Shown: piece by piece, positions 8,645 through 18,058 of the stretch | Numbering within the stretch: position 1 is the stretch's first letter | Layout of the letters: every line of letters begins with the position of its first letter | From: Aeromicrobium sp. | GTDB lineage: Bacteria; Actinomycetota; Actinomycetes; Propionibacteriales; Nocardioidaceae | NCBI GenBank assembly: GCA_025965435.1 | Contig: JAOPWZ010000107.1 | Location: 1 to 48,046 of the forward strand | DNA length: 48,046 nt | Direction: 5' to 3' | Notes under the pieces: model-generated | What the model was told of the DNA's origin: nothing | Database searches by the model: none | The model's input: only the letters and a program-made list of their open reading frames with translations | Position numbers and translations under genes: made by a program

Positions 8645-9613
8645 ATGCTGACCTTCCCGCAGCAACCGATGCTCGCCAAACCAGTCCACGCCCTACCGGA
8701 GGCGGGGGCGCTTGCGGGCGGCTGTGTCTATGAACCAAAGTTCGACCGCTATCGGGCGCTTCTGTTCATCACCGAGGGCGGCTGCAGGATTCAATCGCGC
8801 CGGGGGCACGACATGACCACTGCCTTCGCGGACATCGCAGAGGCCGCAGAAGCCGCGTTTCTCCCGGGAACCGTTCTGGATGGTGAGCTGGTCGTGTGGG
8901 GCGACGACAAACTCGACTTCGCTGCCCTGCAGCGGCGCCTCGCCTCGGGACGGCCCCGCGGCCGCCCCGCGACCTTCGTGAGCTTCGACGTCCTATGCAT
9001 CCAGGGGACCGACATTCGGACTTGGCGGCTCCAGCAACGTCGAGAGGCGTTACAGCTGCTGATGACCGACGTGCCTCCGCCCATCCAGTTAACTCCACAG
9101 ACGGACAGCAGAGCCGAAGCCATCCAATGGCTGTCGGACTACGCTGCCAATCCCGTGGGCATCGAGGGAGTCGTCATCAAGGGCCGAGGTGCCAAGTACT
9201 CCTCGGGTAAGCGCGAGTGGCTCAAGCTTCGCATCCGCGACACCGTAGAGGTTGTCGTAGGTGCCATCACAGGCGCTGCCGACCACCCGGACCGCCTCGT
9301 GCTCGGGCTCTACAAGGGCAGTGAACTGCAGGTGGTGGGGGGCACAACGGACCTGAAACCGCCCGAGCAAGCAACCATCGCGCCACTGCTGACGCCTGCT
9401 GGCGATAAGCATCCATGGCCCGACGAGATCTCCGAAGGGCGCCTAGGCCACTACGGCAAGGCCAAGGTCGCTCTCACACGGGTAGAGCCGACGCTTGTCG
9501 TTGAAATCTCTGCCGACTGCGCGATCGAATATGGCCGGTGGCGACACGTGGTGAAGTTCATTCGTGCTCGACCGGACCTGTCGCCTCAGGAGATTGATGA
9601 GGCACCCGAGTAG
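8645..9613 (+). CDS. ATP-dependent DNA ligase (LigC-like) with altered motif I
   Basis: 322-residue minimal ligase: adenylation domain (about 1-200) and OB-fold domain (about 205-310), with no extra domains. Visible nucleotidyltransferase motifs are motif I YEPKFDRYR (adenylated Lys32), motif III LDGELVVW, FVSFDVL, motif IV EGVVIKG and motif V WLKLR. The family consensus for motif I is KxDGxR; here the glycine is arginine (KFDR). Lys32, Asp34 and Arg37 remain. Relatives of this size act in repair or nick sealing, often near Ku or LigD genes, none of which is here. The gene follows a DUF2188 gene closely. A nuclease gene lies 630 bp downstream on the other strand. Confidence 0.87.
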   Translation: MLTFPQQPMLAKPVHALPEAGALAGGCVYEPKFDRYRALLFITEGGCRIQSRRGHDMTTAFADIAEAAEAAFLPGTVLDGELVVWGDDKLDFAALQRRLASGRPRGRPATFVSFDVLCIQGTDIRTWRLQQRREALQLLMTDVPPPIQLTPQTDSRAEAIQWLSDYAANPVGIEGVVIKGRGAKYSSGKREWLKLRIRDTVEVVVGAITGAADHPDRLVLGLYKGSELQVVGGTTDLKPPEQATIAPLLTPAGDKHPWPDEISEGRLGHYGKAKVALTRVEPTLVVEISADCAIEYGRWRHVVKFIRARPDLSPQEIDEAPE

Positions 9614-10241
9614 GCCGAACAGACAACGACCCCGCGCTCCCCCAGCCTGCGGATTGCACGGCCTACGACTTGCCTCCTCGCACGGCCTCACGACGGCGCT
9701 GCCGATCATCAGAACGATCCCCACGACGAGGCCGAGCTTCATCGTTGGAGGAGTCGCAGCGCCACCAGAGGCCACAGCGCCACCGATGATGACGCGATTG
9801 AATCAGCCGCAGGTAGTTCCATTTCGAGCGTTTCGAGGCTCCTGCGTCATCGGCACGTTCTAGGACGGACCGAGATCCGATTATCAAACGCAAATCGGCC
9901 ATCTCCCATCGCTTCTCGAGGTGGACCGTGCCGGGCGGTCGCTCTGAGCCGAGCTTGGATCGGGTGTCCCCGTTCGAACAGACCGCCTTCCGATGCGAAC
10001 GCCTAGATCTTGCGAATGTGATGTAGGACACATAGGATGACGAGCGAAACGTCCTCTCGCTCCTACTCTCGCTCGCTTGCGCAGCGTGCAGAGAGGGGGC
10101 GTCTCGCCAGTCAGTTCGATGCTTGCGTGATGCTGTCCGGTCCTATGAGCCGTGTTGGGCCCGAACCGACCCCGGCGCCCGCCAGTTTCTTTTCCCGCCG
10201 TGGCGACCATGCCGCGCTGGGGGCCTCCGCCCCATCGTCGC
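9614..10241. other. Gene-free stretch between ligase and nuclease genes
   Basis: 628 bp between convergent genes without a supported coding region. A leftward frame near 9720-9810 contains one membrane-like segment (MKLGLVVGIVLMIGSAVV) but no ribosome site and no protein-like continuation. It may be a gene relic. Confidence 0.4.
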
Positions 10242-11093
10242 CTAGCGGGGACCCATGTCAGCGGCTGCCGCGAACACCTCACCGGTCAACCCGTCAATCA
10301 GCTGGGTGCCGTCAACGGCCGATTGCAATGCCCGCAGCGCGATGGCGCGACGGTCGAACGACTGCAGTTCATCGCTCGGGGCCGGGCCCTTGAGGATCCA
10401 GCGGCGCGCCGGCCGCACCCCGCGAGGGGCCCGCTCTGGTTCCGGCTCACGATCGACGGGTGCGACATACCCGCCGTGCAGCGCTTGCGCGAGCCGGGCA
10501 GCACGCACCGGGCCGATGCCGAGGTGGCGACGCAGACCCTCAGGTGCGGCTGCAGCGACCGCAGCGAGACTGCCGTAGGCGGCGAGAAGGCTGCGGGCCA
10601 TAGTCGTGCTGATACCCGGCACGACGGACAGCATGGCTTCAGCCTGCGCGGAAGGGTGGCGCGGTGCACGGCGCGGGCCATCAGTGCGGGTGGTCGGTTC
10701 GGCGCGGCGGGCACGCTTGGCCAGCCGAACGATCCATGCCGCACTGTCCTCGGCGTCCAGGCTGTGCAACACGGTGAACCCGTCCTCAACCAGTCGGCAC
10801 ACTGCTCCACGCCAAGCGTCTTCGGCGATCCCGCGCGGCTCTCCCTCCACCATGAGTACCGCTTGGGCGAAAGCCGACTGCAACCGGACGGCCTGATCGA
10901 AGATACGTCCGTCGCGGATCGACGCTCCCAGGTCGCTCGGACCCTTGCGCTCGACCGCCAGGCCGGGCCCGAGCACGTAGTCGCCCACTGGCAGATCGGT
11001 CAGCTGCACATCGAGGCCAGCAGCGATGAGAGCATGTGGAATCGAACTTTGACGCTCGCGGTAGTCGACCAACACCGGAGTCACGTCGACCAT
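10242..11093 (-). CDS. ERCC4 (XPF/MUS81-type) nuclease with helix-hairpin-helix domain
   Basis: 283 residues. The N-terminal ERCC4 nuclease domain (about 1-130) shows VDYRERQ and GLAVERKGPSDLGASI, the D...E...ERKxxxD metal-binding arrangement of XPF-family nucleases. The middle (about 150-205) is a tandem helix-hairpin-helix: VPGISTTMARSLLAAYGSLA and LGIGPVRAARLAQAL, the usual DNA-binding and dimerisation module. A basic linker and a C-terminal tail of about 70 residues follow. In archaea and eukaryotes such enzymes cut branched DNA. Bacterial copies are found mainly in actinobacteria, where their role is poorly defined. No helicase domain is fused. The gene stands alone, convergent with the ligase gene. 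Confidence 0.82.
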   Translation of the reverse strand: MVDVTPVLVDYRERQSSIPHALIAAGLDVQLTDLPVGDYVLGPGLAVERKGPSDLGASIRDGRIFDQAVRLQSAFAQAVLMVEGEPRGIAEDAWRGAVCRLVEDGFTVLHSLDAEDSAAWIVRLAKRARRAEPTTRTDGPRRAPRHPSAQAEAMLSVVPGISTTMARSLLAAYGSLAAVAAAAPEGLRRHLGIGPVRAARLAQALHGGYVAPVDREPEPERAPRGVRPARRWILKGPAPSDELQSFDRRAIALRALQSAVDGTQLIDGLTGEVFAAAADMGPR

Positions 11094-11301
11094 GCCGAAA
11101 CGCTACCCGCACCCATTCACGAACCACGACAGTAGCGACACCTGGCGCCGGCGCGGCGCGTCACCTGCGAATGTCAGACCGGCCCGTCATGCCGCGAGTC
11201 GTGCGCCGACGAGGCGCGTGTTAGCACCGTCTAAGCATGTGGTGCATGCCCGTCACTAGCCTCAGCCCGAAGGATTGAGTGCTTCCGCTGGACACCGGCA
11301 A

Positions 11302-13210
11302 CTACACGGCATCTCGTCGCGGCCACCCGCGATTCTCCAGGATTTCCTGACTCCGATCGGGTAAGTCAGACGGAGCATCTCCGTCGACCGCCCAGTTGCA
11401 TACCTCGTCGCGGAGCATCTTGTCCGCTGCACCTGTGTGCCCCTGTGCCTGCAGCGCCGCAACGAGATCGAGACGCGCGATCTCGTCGTCCGGCGCTGCC
11501 TTGGTCGCAACATTGGCGGCCCAAACGGCCGCATCAGGATCTCCGGTCTGCAGCGCATCCGTCACGACGACGTGGGCGACGTCGACGATTGCACAGGTCA
11601 TGTGCTGGTCGAGCCGGTCTCCCTCAAGAAGCCATCCCCATCCGGCAGGTCGCAAGCCCTGAAAGGGACGCCCCTTTGCGAGTTCGAGCGCACGGCGAAG
11701 GTCGGCAATTCCATCCCGCCCGCTGGCCTCTGCGCGGAGCCGAAGCCTGCGAAACAAGTCGACGTCAACGAGCGCCTCGACTAGTTCGTACACGCCAACG
11801 CCACGCGCCTGAGCAGACGGAGCTTCGCGTGCGTCAGGGATGTACTTCCCCCCGGTTGTCGGGTTACTACCCAGCCAGTCCCTGAGCTTGTTGACGTCGA
11901 CTCGCACCCGCGCGGGGCTGATGGAGAATGCATCGGCCACTTCATCTGTCGTCGCACCAAATGGCCTGGTTGCCAGGTACGCGAAGAGCTCTGTGTAGAA
12001 GACCCTGCGCTTCTCGATTGCGACCCCATTGGTGCGTGCTTGGACCGGACCAAGGAGCGAAAGTCTCGGTCGCTGCCCGGAGCCCGAAACCCACTCATCC
12101 AGATCGGCGTCCAGCCCAGGATCGGCCGTGATGATTTGCTCATGAACTGACTTGGCTACCTGAGGTGAAAGCGCCTCAAGGTCGTCGGATGTGGTGGCGG
12201 CGACGGCGACGTACTTCTCGTCGCGCTCAGTCAGCATGGAGCTCGACTGCTCGAGTGATGGCGTGCCTCTTGCCGAGGTGTACTTGAAGCGAAGTCCTCC
12301 AGTCCCCGTAGCGAACTCTCGCCAGGCAGCTTTGCCTTCGAGGTCAGGGACGGCTTCGTCGTCCGCTCGATCGGCTTGCGCCAGAAGAGCAGCACAGCCG
12401 TGTGCCTCGTCGCTGGTGAGTCCGACCGCTGTGAGACTGAGGTTAGCTTCGGGCACCGTTAGACACCGGCGTTCATCGATGTGTACTTCCAAGCCTGCCT
12501 CGCTCTCTGCCCCGAGGGCGACGATGCCGGTCCCAGTCAGTCCTGAGTGCGCATCAACCAGTCTTCGGAGCTGAGACAACTCAGACAACTCCGCGGTGTG
12601 CGACGGGCCGTGGAGAAGCAGTATCCGCGAGGGCCACGGATCCGGATCGTCCTGACGAGCACGAGCCGTGGTCGTACCGATGCCGTATGCGGCGAGCCGA
12701 TCGATGTTTCGCACAGCGTCGGCGACCGCTTCGGAGGACGCAGCGGACGCGTCGGTGTGGACTGTGATTCGGTCCGGTCCCATGACGGCCACTTCTTCGG
12801 CAATCCCGAAGAGGTCGAGCGTGGTCTGCTTGGACCACGGGTTGCAGGCGATCTCCGCTGCGATGAAGCGCGCGAAGTCGGATGTCGCAACCGGGTCGCC
12901 GCTGAGATTGATGCTCTGATCCTCCAGGTTGAGTAGCCACGCACCGTCGCGGTGATCGTGACCGATCGTCGCCAGCAACGGCCACGGAGATGGGCCGTCC
13001 AACTCGTCCTTTGCGGCACTGTCGACGAGGACGGATCTCTGGACGACCCAGACGAGGCCGTCGTCAGACGCCACCCAGGGCGCCGGCGGGGCAAGGTTCG
13101 CGGTTCGAAGGTGAAGCGCGACGGCGGCTGGGGTGGCTTCGACGGCGGCCAGGTAGATCGAGCTCCGAGAACTCGGCGCTGTTGGCGTTAGTGACTGCGA
13201 ATGCTCGCAT
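11302..13210 (-). pseudogene. C-terminal remnant of a BTAD-type regulator
   Basis: The frame 11302-13074 encodes 590 residues that match the C-terminal half of the large actinobacterial BTAD (SARP-like) membrane regulators. A winged-helix segment lies at about residues 335-400 (PRLSLLGPVQARTNG, DVNKLRDWLG). A bacterial transcriptional activator domain covers about 430-560 (VDVDLFRRLRLRAE, DEIARLDLVAAL). The N-terminal membrane and LysM parts of full-length relatives are missing. The only start in this frame (GTG, 13074) has no ribosome site. The same frame stays open and protein-like further upstream (SIYLAAVEATPAAVALHL) without any start codon. Another frame from the ATG at 13210 reads RAFAVTNANSAEF and would join it after one frameshift. 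I therefore treat it as a truncated, frameshifted gene. Confidence 0.65.
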
Positions 13211-13227
13211 GATTCCTCGCAAACTGT

Positions 13228-13428
13228 TTAGTGATGGTGATCGTTCGACGAATGGGCGTCGCCGTGCTCGACGCATCGCGCCGACCATCCGGTCGGGACG
13301 ACCTGCACGACCATCCGGCGCCGGCAGTGCCCGCAATACCGCGGCGGCTCGAGGCGAAGCTGCTCGACGCATGGCGCATGTGAGTCTGAGGCCGCCGGCT
13401 GGCCGCAGTGTCCACAGAACGCATTCAC
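13228..13428 (-). CDS. bsaP: Biotin synthase auxiliary protein
   Basis: 66-residue cysteine-rich protein: FCGHCGQ near the N terminus, one central Cys, then [28 protein letters not shown] and a histidine-rich tail. This pattern of two CxxC pairs plus further Cys/His is that of the actinobacterial biotin synthase auxiliary protein. In mycobacteria it is reported to be needed for BioB activity, probably for its iron-sulfur cluster. The ATG overlaps the bioB stop by 4 bp (ATGA), so translation is coupled and expression should follow bioB. The HHH tail might bind metal. Confidence 0.85.
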   Translation of the reverse strand: MNAFCGHCGQPAASDSHAPCVEQLRLEPPRYCGHCRRRMVVQVVPTGWSARCVEHGDAHSSNDHHH

Positions 13429-14420
13429 AACGTCTTCTGCAGCTCCTTGATCGGCATGCCGAGCTCGGCCAGGAGCTCGATGTCCTCATGCGGGTCGCGG
13501 CCCAGTGTCGTGAGGTAGTTGCCGACGATCACCGCGTTGACCCCGCCAAGCAGACCCTCACGCGTCCCGAGGTCACCGAGTGTGAGCTCGCGCCCCCCGG
13601 CGTACCGCAGAATCGTGTGCGGCATCGCGAGACGGAACGCGGCAATGGTCCGCAGCGCATCTTGTGAGCTCATGAGCTGCTGATCACCCAACGGGGTCCC
13701 AGGGCGGGGGTTCAGGAAGTTCAGCGGCACCTCGTGGGGCCGCAGCTCAGCCAGCTGGGCGGCGAGCTCGGCCCGCTGCTCGATGCTCTCCCCCATCCCG
13801 ACCAGTCCTCCACAGCACAGCTCCATCCCGGCCTCCCGCACCATCAAGCAGGTGTCCCACCGCTCCTCATACGAGTGAGTCGTCACGACCTGCGGGAAGT
13901 ACGACTTCGCCGCTTCCAGGTTGTGGTTGTAACGGTGGACACCCATCTGGACGAACTCGTCGACCTGCGCCTGCGTCAACATGCCGCGCGAGCAGGCGAT
14001 GTTGATGTCGACCTCGGCATGAATCGCCTCGATCCCGGCACGTACCTGGTCCATGAGCCGCTGGTCGGGGCCACGGACGGCGGCGACGATGCAGAACTCA
14101 CTCGCGCCGGTCTTAGCCGTCTCCTTCGCTGCCTCGACCAGCTCGGGAATGTTGAGCCAGACAGCGCGAACCGGCGACTGGAACTGCCCCGACTGGCTGC
14201 AGAAGTGGCAATCCTCGGGACACCCGCCGGTCTTGAGGGACACGATGCCCTCCACCTCGACCTCCGGGCCGCACCACGTCATCCGCACCTCATGAGCCAG
14301 GGCCAACAGCTCGGGCACCCGCTTGTCGGGAAGGTGCAGGACCTCCACGAGGAGTTCTTCGGGCAGACCTTCCCCGTTGTTGAGGACGTGGTCGCGGGCG
14401 ATCTTCAATACGTCAATCAT
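13425..14420 (-). CDS. bioB: Biotin synthase
   Basis: 331-residue radical SAM enzyme that inserts sulfur into dethiobiotin, the last step of biotin synthesis. The 4Fe-4S motif CPEDCHFC (CxxxCxxC) is intact near residue 70. Ligands for the second 2Fe-2S cluster are expected at cysteines such as those in FCIVAA and NIACSRG and the arginine in ILRYAGGRE. Length is normal. The start [12 protein letters not shown] at 14420 is preferred over an in-frame codon at 14495, because the latter lies inside the operator region and opposite bioA. The element TATGGT sits 6 nt before the ATG, suggesting a leaderless mRNA. The gene is divergent from bioA and co-transcribed with bsaP. Confidence 0.95.
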   Translation of the reverse strand: MIDVLKIARDHVLNNGEGLPEELLVEVLHLPDKRVPELLALAHEVRMTWCGPEVEVEGIVSLKTGGCPEDCHFCSQSGQFQSPVRAVWLNIPELVEAAKETAKTGASEFCIVAAVRGPDQRLMDQVRAGIEAIHAEVDINIACSRGMLTQAQVDEFVQMGVHRYNHNLEAAKSYFPQVVTTHSYEERWDTCLMVREAGMELCCGGLVGMGESIEQRAELAAQLAELRPHEVPLNFLNPRPGTPLGDQQLMSSQDALRTIAAFRLAMPHTILRYAGGRELTLGDLGTREGLLGGVNAVIVGNYLTTLGRDPHEDIELLAELGMPIKELQKTL

Positions 14421-14426
14421 GGCAAC

Positions 14427-14432
14427 ACCATA
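14427..14432 (-). promoter_or_regulatory. Probable -10 element of bioB
   Basis: TATGGT on the minus strand fits TANNNT. The bioB ATG begins 6 nt downstream, so transcription would start at or next to the start codon. Inferred from sequence only. Confidence 0.5.
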
Positions 14433-14433
14433 A

Positions 14434-14450
14434 CCTGAACACTGTTCAGG
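14434..14450. promoter_or_regulatory. BioQ-type operator, copy 1
   Basis: CCTGAACACTGTTCAGG, an inverted repeat with 8-bp arms containing TGAAC-N3-GTTCA. TetR-family BioQ repressors of actinobacteria recognise sites of this form upstream of biotin genes. It lies directly behind the bioB -10 element, covering the -35 region. Confidence 0.75.
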
Positions 14451-14461
14451 TCGGTGTTCGA

Positions 14462-14478
14462 CCTGAACAGTGTTCAGG
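14462..14478. promoter_or_regulatory. BioQ-type operator, copy 2
   Basis: CCTGAACAGTGTTCAGG, the exact reverse complement of copy 1, 11 bp away. It lies directly behind the bioA -10 element. The mirror layout gives each divergent promoter its own copy. Confidence 0.75.
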
Positions 14479-14479
14479 A

Positions 14480-14485
14480 TAACGT
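14480..14485 (+). promoter_or_regulatory. Probable -10 element of bioA
   Basis: TAACGT fits TANNNT and ends 8 nt before the bioA ATG; no ribosome site is present, so the transcript is probably leaderless. Confidence 0.45.
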
Positions 14486-14493
14486 GACGCGTC

Positions 14494-15768
14494 ATGGAGC
14501 AGCTTCTGTCGTACGACCGTGATCATGTGTGGCATCCGTACGCCCCGATGCCCGCGACTCACGAACCCCTCCTGGTTCGATCGGCTCGAGGCGTACGCCT
14601 CGAGCTCGATGACGGCCGTACTCCTATCGACGCGATGTCCTCGTGGTGGGCCGCGATCCACGGATATTGCCACCCCGCCCTGGATGCCGCCCTGCACGCC
14701 CAGGCCGACGTCATGGCGCACGTCATGTTCGGCGGGCTGACCCACGAGCCGGCGATCGACCTCGCGCAGCGGCTGGTCGACCTGTCCCCCGCCGGCCTCG
14801 ACCATGTGTTTTTCGCCGACTCCGGTTCGGTGTCGGTCGAGGTGGCTCTCAAGATGGCCATCCAGTTTCAGCGCGGCCGCGGGTACCCGTCGCGCACTAG
14901 GATCGCGACGCTGCGCGGGGGCTACCACGGCGACACGTTCGGCGCGATGAGCGTGTGCGACCCCGTCAGCGGGATGCACACCATGTTCGCAGATGCGCTG
15001 AGGCCGCAGGTGTTCCTGCCGCGTCCGCCGGCCGGGCTCGACACCGACCTCACCGCCTGGATCGACGAGGCCGATGCCCTGCTGACCGGCCACCGCGAGG
15101 AGGTCGCCGCGATCATCGTCGAGCCCGTCCTCCAGGGCGCCGGTGGGATGCACATCTACCCGCCCGTAGCGCTGACCTGGCTGCGCCACCGCACCGGCGA
15201 GCTGGGGATCCTGCTGATCGCCGACGAGATCGCGACCGGTTTCGGACGCACCGGGGAGATGTTCGCGGTCGACCACGCCGGAATCGTTCCCGACATCATG
15301 TGCGTCGGCAAAGCGCTGACGGGCGGCTATCTCACCCTTGCCGCCGTACTGTGCCAACCACACGTCGCCGATGGCGTCGCCAGCTCCGAGTCCGGCGTCC
15401 TCATGCACGGTCCGACGTTCATGGCCAACCCCTTGGCGTGCGCAGTCGCGGTGGCCAACCTGGACCTCCTGACGGCATCGGACTGGCAGATGAACGTCGC
15501 ACGGATCAGCCGGGCCCTCGCCATCGGGCTGGCCCCAGCAGCAGCGCTGGATGATGTCGTCGACGTCCGGGTGCTCGGTGCGGTCGGCGTGATCCAGCTG
15601 AATCATGACATCGACATGGCCACCGCGACGAAGACCGCGCTGGATCATGGGGTCTGGGTGCGACCGTTCCGCGACCTGATCTACACGATGCCTCCCTACG
15701 TCGGCACCGACGACGACCTCACCACTATCTCCTTGGGGCTCGTCGCCGCCGCAGGGGCAATCGCGTGA
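14494..15768 (+). CDS. bioA: Adenosylmethionine-8-amino-7-oxononanoate aminotransferase
   Basis: 424-residue class III PLP aminotransferase that uses S-adenosylmethionine to convert KAPA into DAPA. Visible features: [13 protein letters not shown] substrate-site region near residue 50, [24 protein letters not shown], the PLP aspartate in [13 protein letters not shown], the Schiff-base lysine in [11 protein letters not shown], and [11 protein letters not shown]. The HGPT and WWA segments are typical of BioA rather than of other class III enzymes. The gene begins the rightward biotin operon. Its stop overlaps the bioF GTG (GTGA). Confidence 0.95.
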   Translation: MEQLLSYDRDHVWHPYAPMPATHEPLLVRSARGVRLELDDGRTPIDAMSSWWAAIHGYCHPALDAALHAQADVMAHVMFGGLTHEPAIDLAQRLVDLSPAGLDHVFFADSGSVSVEVALKMAIQFQRGRGYPSRTRIATLRGGYHGDTFGAMSVCDPVSGMHTMFADALRPQVFLPRPPAGLDTDLTAWIDEADALLTGHREEVAAIIVEPVLQGAGGMHIYPPVALTWLRHRTGELGILLIADEIATGFGRTGEMFAVDHAGIVPDIMCVGKALTGGYLTLAAVLCQPHVADGVASSESGVLMHGPTFMANPLACAVAVANLDLLTASDWQMNVARISRALAIGLAPAAALDDVVDVRVLGAVGVIQLNHDIDMATATKTALDHGVWVRPFRDLIYTMPPYVGTDDDLTTISLGLVAAAGAIA

Positions 15769-16880
15769 CCCTTCACGACTGGCTCACCGAACAGGCAGCA
15801 CATCGCGAATCGTCGGGGCTCACCCGCAAACTCGTCCCGCGGCAGCCAGCGACCGAGCTGCTGGACCTGGCCGGAAACGACTACCTCGGCCTGATGCGCG
15901 ACCAGCGGGTGACCGCGGCAGCCGCGGACGCTGCGCTCACCTGGGGTGCCGGTGCTGGAGCGTCACGCCTGGTCACCGGCACCATCACCCTGCACGCAGC
16001 GTTGGAGTCAGCCCTCGCCGATTTCACCGGGCAGCCGGCCGCGCTGGTCTTCTCTACCGGGTACCACGCCAACCTCAGCGCAGTCACCGCCCTGGTCGAC
16101 GCCGACACGCTGATCGTCTCCGACGGCCACATCCACGCCTCCTTGGTCGACGCGTGCCGTCTCGCACGGGCCGAGGTTGTCGTGGTCGAGCACAACGACG
16201 TCTTCGCGGTCCAGCGGACGCTCGCCGGCCGCAAGCAGTCGCGGGCGATGGTCCTGGCCGAATCGATCTACTCCGTACTGGGCGACGCCAGCCCACTGAT
16301 CGAGCTCGCAGACACCTGCCACCACCACAGCGCCACCCTCCTGGTCGACGAAGCCCACGGCATCGGCGTCGCGGGCCACGGCCGCGGTCTCGTCCACGAG
16401 CTCGGTCTCGCGGGACGTCCGGACGTCATCGTCACCATGACGCTGTCCAAAGCGCTCGGCAGCCAAGGCGGAGCTGTCCTTGCCAGCGACGCCGTCGTCC
16501 AGCACCTCATCAACCGGGCACGACCCTTCATCTTCGACACCGGGCTCGCACCCGCCTCGACAGCAGCAGCACTGGCAGCACTGCGCATCATCGCCGCCGA
16601 ACCTCTCCTCGTCGACCGGGTCAACCACGTCGCACGAGCACTGGCCGACGCCGTCGACATCGACCGCCCCGCCGGCGCCGTCATGTCCGTCCCCATGCCC
16701 GGACCCCAAGAGACACTCGCCGCCCAAGCAGCCTGCCTCGACGCCGGAATCAGGGTCGGCGCCTTCCGCCCACCATCAGTCCCAGACGGGATCAGCCGAC
16801 TTCGCCTCACCGCATCGGCCGCGGTCGACGACGCCTCGCTGGACCGCGCCGCCCACGTCCTTGCCTCCGTGATGCCATGA
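15765..16880 (+). CDS. bioF: 8-amino-7-oxononanoate synthase
   Basis: 371-residue alpha-oxoamine synthase that condenses pimeloyl-thioester with alanine to form KAPA, the first ring-assembly step. Key segments: LAGNDYLGL, GAGASRLVTGT, the glycine-rich PLP region FSTGYHANL, LLVDEAHGIGVAGHGRG, and the PLP lysine in MTLSKALGSQGG. Length is slightly below the usual 385. The GTG start overlaps the bioA stop, and its own stop overlaps the bioD ATG (ATGA), so the three genes are translationally coupled. Confidence 0.95.
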   Translation: MTLHDWLTEQAAHRESSGLTRKLVPRQPATELLDLAGNDYLGLMRDQRVTAAAADAALTWGAGAGASRLVTGTITLHAALESALADFTGQPAALVFSTGYHANLSAVTALVDADTLIVSDGHIHASLVDACRLARAEVVVVEHNDVFAVQRTLAGRKQSRAMVLAESIYSVLGDASPLIELADTCHHHSATLLVDEAHGIGVAGHGRGLVHELGLAGRPDVIVTMTLSKALGSQGGAVLASDAVVQHLINRARPFIFDTGLAPASTAAALAALRIIAAEPLLVDRVNHVARALADAVDIDRPAGAVMSVPMPGPQETLAAQAACLDAGIRVGAFRPPSVPDGISRLRLTASAAVDDASLDRAAHVLASVMP

Positions 16881-17566
16881 GCCTGCCGGCCTCGCGGTAC
16901 GTCGTGGTGACCGGCACCGACACATCTGTCGGCAAGACCGTCGTCACCGCAGCTCTGGCCGTCGCGCTGCAGGCGACCGGCCACCGAGTCGCCGTCGTGA
17001 AGCCCGTCCAGACTGGTGTAGCCACGGACGAACCAGGGGACGTCGAGGCGGTCGTCGCTCTGACAGGGCTGTCGGACGTCCACGAGCTGGCGCGGTTAGA
17101 ACTACCTTTGGCCCCCGAATCCGCCGCCCGGGCCGTTGGCGCTCCTTTGCCAACCATCGCTGACCAAATCGCAATCATCCGAGCCCTCGACGCCGACGTA
17201 GTCCTCATCGAGGGGTCGGGTGGACTTCTGGTTCGACTCGACCGGCACGGCGGGACCATCCGCGACCTCGCGCAGCAACTGAACGCCGACGTCGTCCTCG
17301 TGGCCCGCGAGGGTCTCGGAACCCTCAACCACATCGCCCTCACGCTCGCCTCCCTCGCAGAGGTCAGACTGACAGCGCAGGTCGTCCTCGGCTCCTGCTC
17401 CGCGGAACCCGGACTCGCCGAACAGTCAAACCGCTCGGACATCCCCCGCCTCTCCGGCAGACCCTTGATGGGCCAACTTCCAGAACGGGCAGGGACACTC
17501 TCCCCCGACCTGTTCTGCACCCAAGCACCTCAGTGGTTTGTGGCTATGGAGTTCGCTGCGGACTGA
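16877..17566 (+). CDS. bioD: Dethiobiotin synthetase
   Basis: 229-residue P-loop enzyme that closes the ureido ring of DAPA with CO2 and ATP. VVTGTDTSVGKTVVTAAL holds the Walker A loop, VVKPVQTG the conserved catalytic lysine, and LIEGSGGLLVRL the second nucleotide-binding segment. Length is normal. It starts at the ATG overlapping the bioF stop. Last gene of the operon. A 12-bp palindrome (CGGGATATCCCG, 17573-17584) follows the stop but has no loop and is a poor terminator. No pimeloyl-chain gene is in the window. Confidence 0.94.
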   Translation: MSLPASRYVVVTGTDTSVGKTVVTAALAVALQATGHRVAVVKPVQTGVATDEPGDVEAVVALTGLSDVHELARLELPLAPESAARAVGAPLPTIADQIAIIRALDADVVLIEGSGGLLVRLDRHGGTIRDLAQQLNADVVLVAREGLGTLNHIALTLASLAEVRLTAQVVLGSCSAEPGLAEQSNRSDIPRLSGRPLMGQLPERAGTLSPDLFCTQAPQWFVAMEFAAD

Positions 17567-17615
17567 ACCGCTCGGGATATCCCGGGGGTTGACTCGTTCG
17601 AAGGGTCACTCTTAT

Positions 17616-17791
17616 CGCACGTCCCTCGAAGTACCCCTCCGAGTGGGTGAGCGCGCAGTTCGTCCCTTGACCGATCCGCGGCGATTGAGTCGGTGGTGAG
17701 CAAGTCGGTGGCGAGCAAGCTCAGCATCACGCCGCCCGAGCAGTCGCGTAAGTGGGTGCGCCTGTCGAGGACGCTCGAGAACGAGGCTTGA
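17616..17791 (+). mobile_element. IS3-family OrfA relic
   Basis: The end of this stretch encodes VASKLSITPPEQSRKWVR, the helix-turn-helix end of an IS3-family OrfA transposase. Upstream in other frames are PSKYPSE and GERAVR, which match the start of OrfA (SKYP...ERAVR). At least two frameshifts separate the pieces, and no OrfB or terminal repeats were found. The 267 bp that follow, up to 18058, show no gene. Confidence 0.6.
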
Positions 17792-18058
17792 GCGAGGGGC
17801 GAAAACGAGGCCACCCAGACCGATTGGCTGGGTGATCTCAGTGGAGGATTGGGCTTTGAATCGGCGCCTCGACGCCTGAGATCTCATCGCGGAAGTACCA
17901 GCCGTCGATCACAGACCTCTCTCGACGCCTCACCCGCCTGAGCCTCCTCTGCGCGGCCCTAGGCACCGCCTTGCCGTCGCGATGCTCAGCTCTCTAGGAC
18001 GTCGCGAGACAGCTCTGGCTCGTCTGCGCACGAGCCGCAGCAAATCGTCGGCCTCCTC

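Noticed and set aside
9720-9810. Membrane-like peptide MKLGLVVGIVLMIGSAVV on the minus strand
   Set aside because: One hydrophobic segment only, followed by a Cys/Arg-rich chance sequence that runs into the ligase gene; no start signal.
13734-14438. Rightward frame opposite bioB
   Set aside because: Antisense shadow of a clear biotin synthase; it also runs across the divergent operator region.
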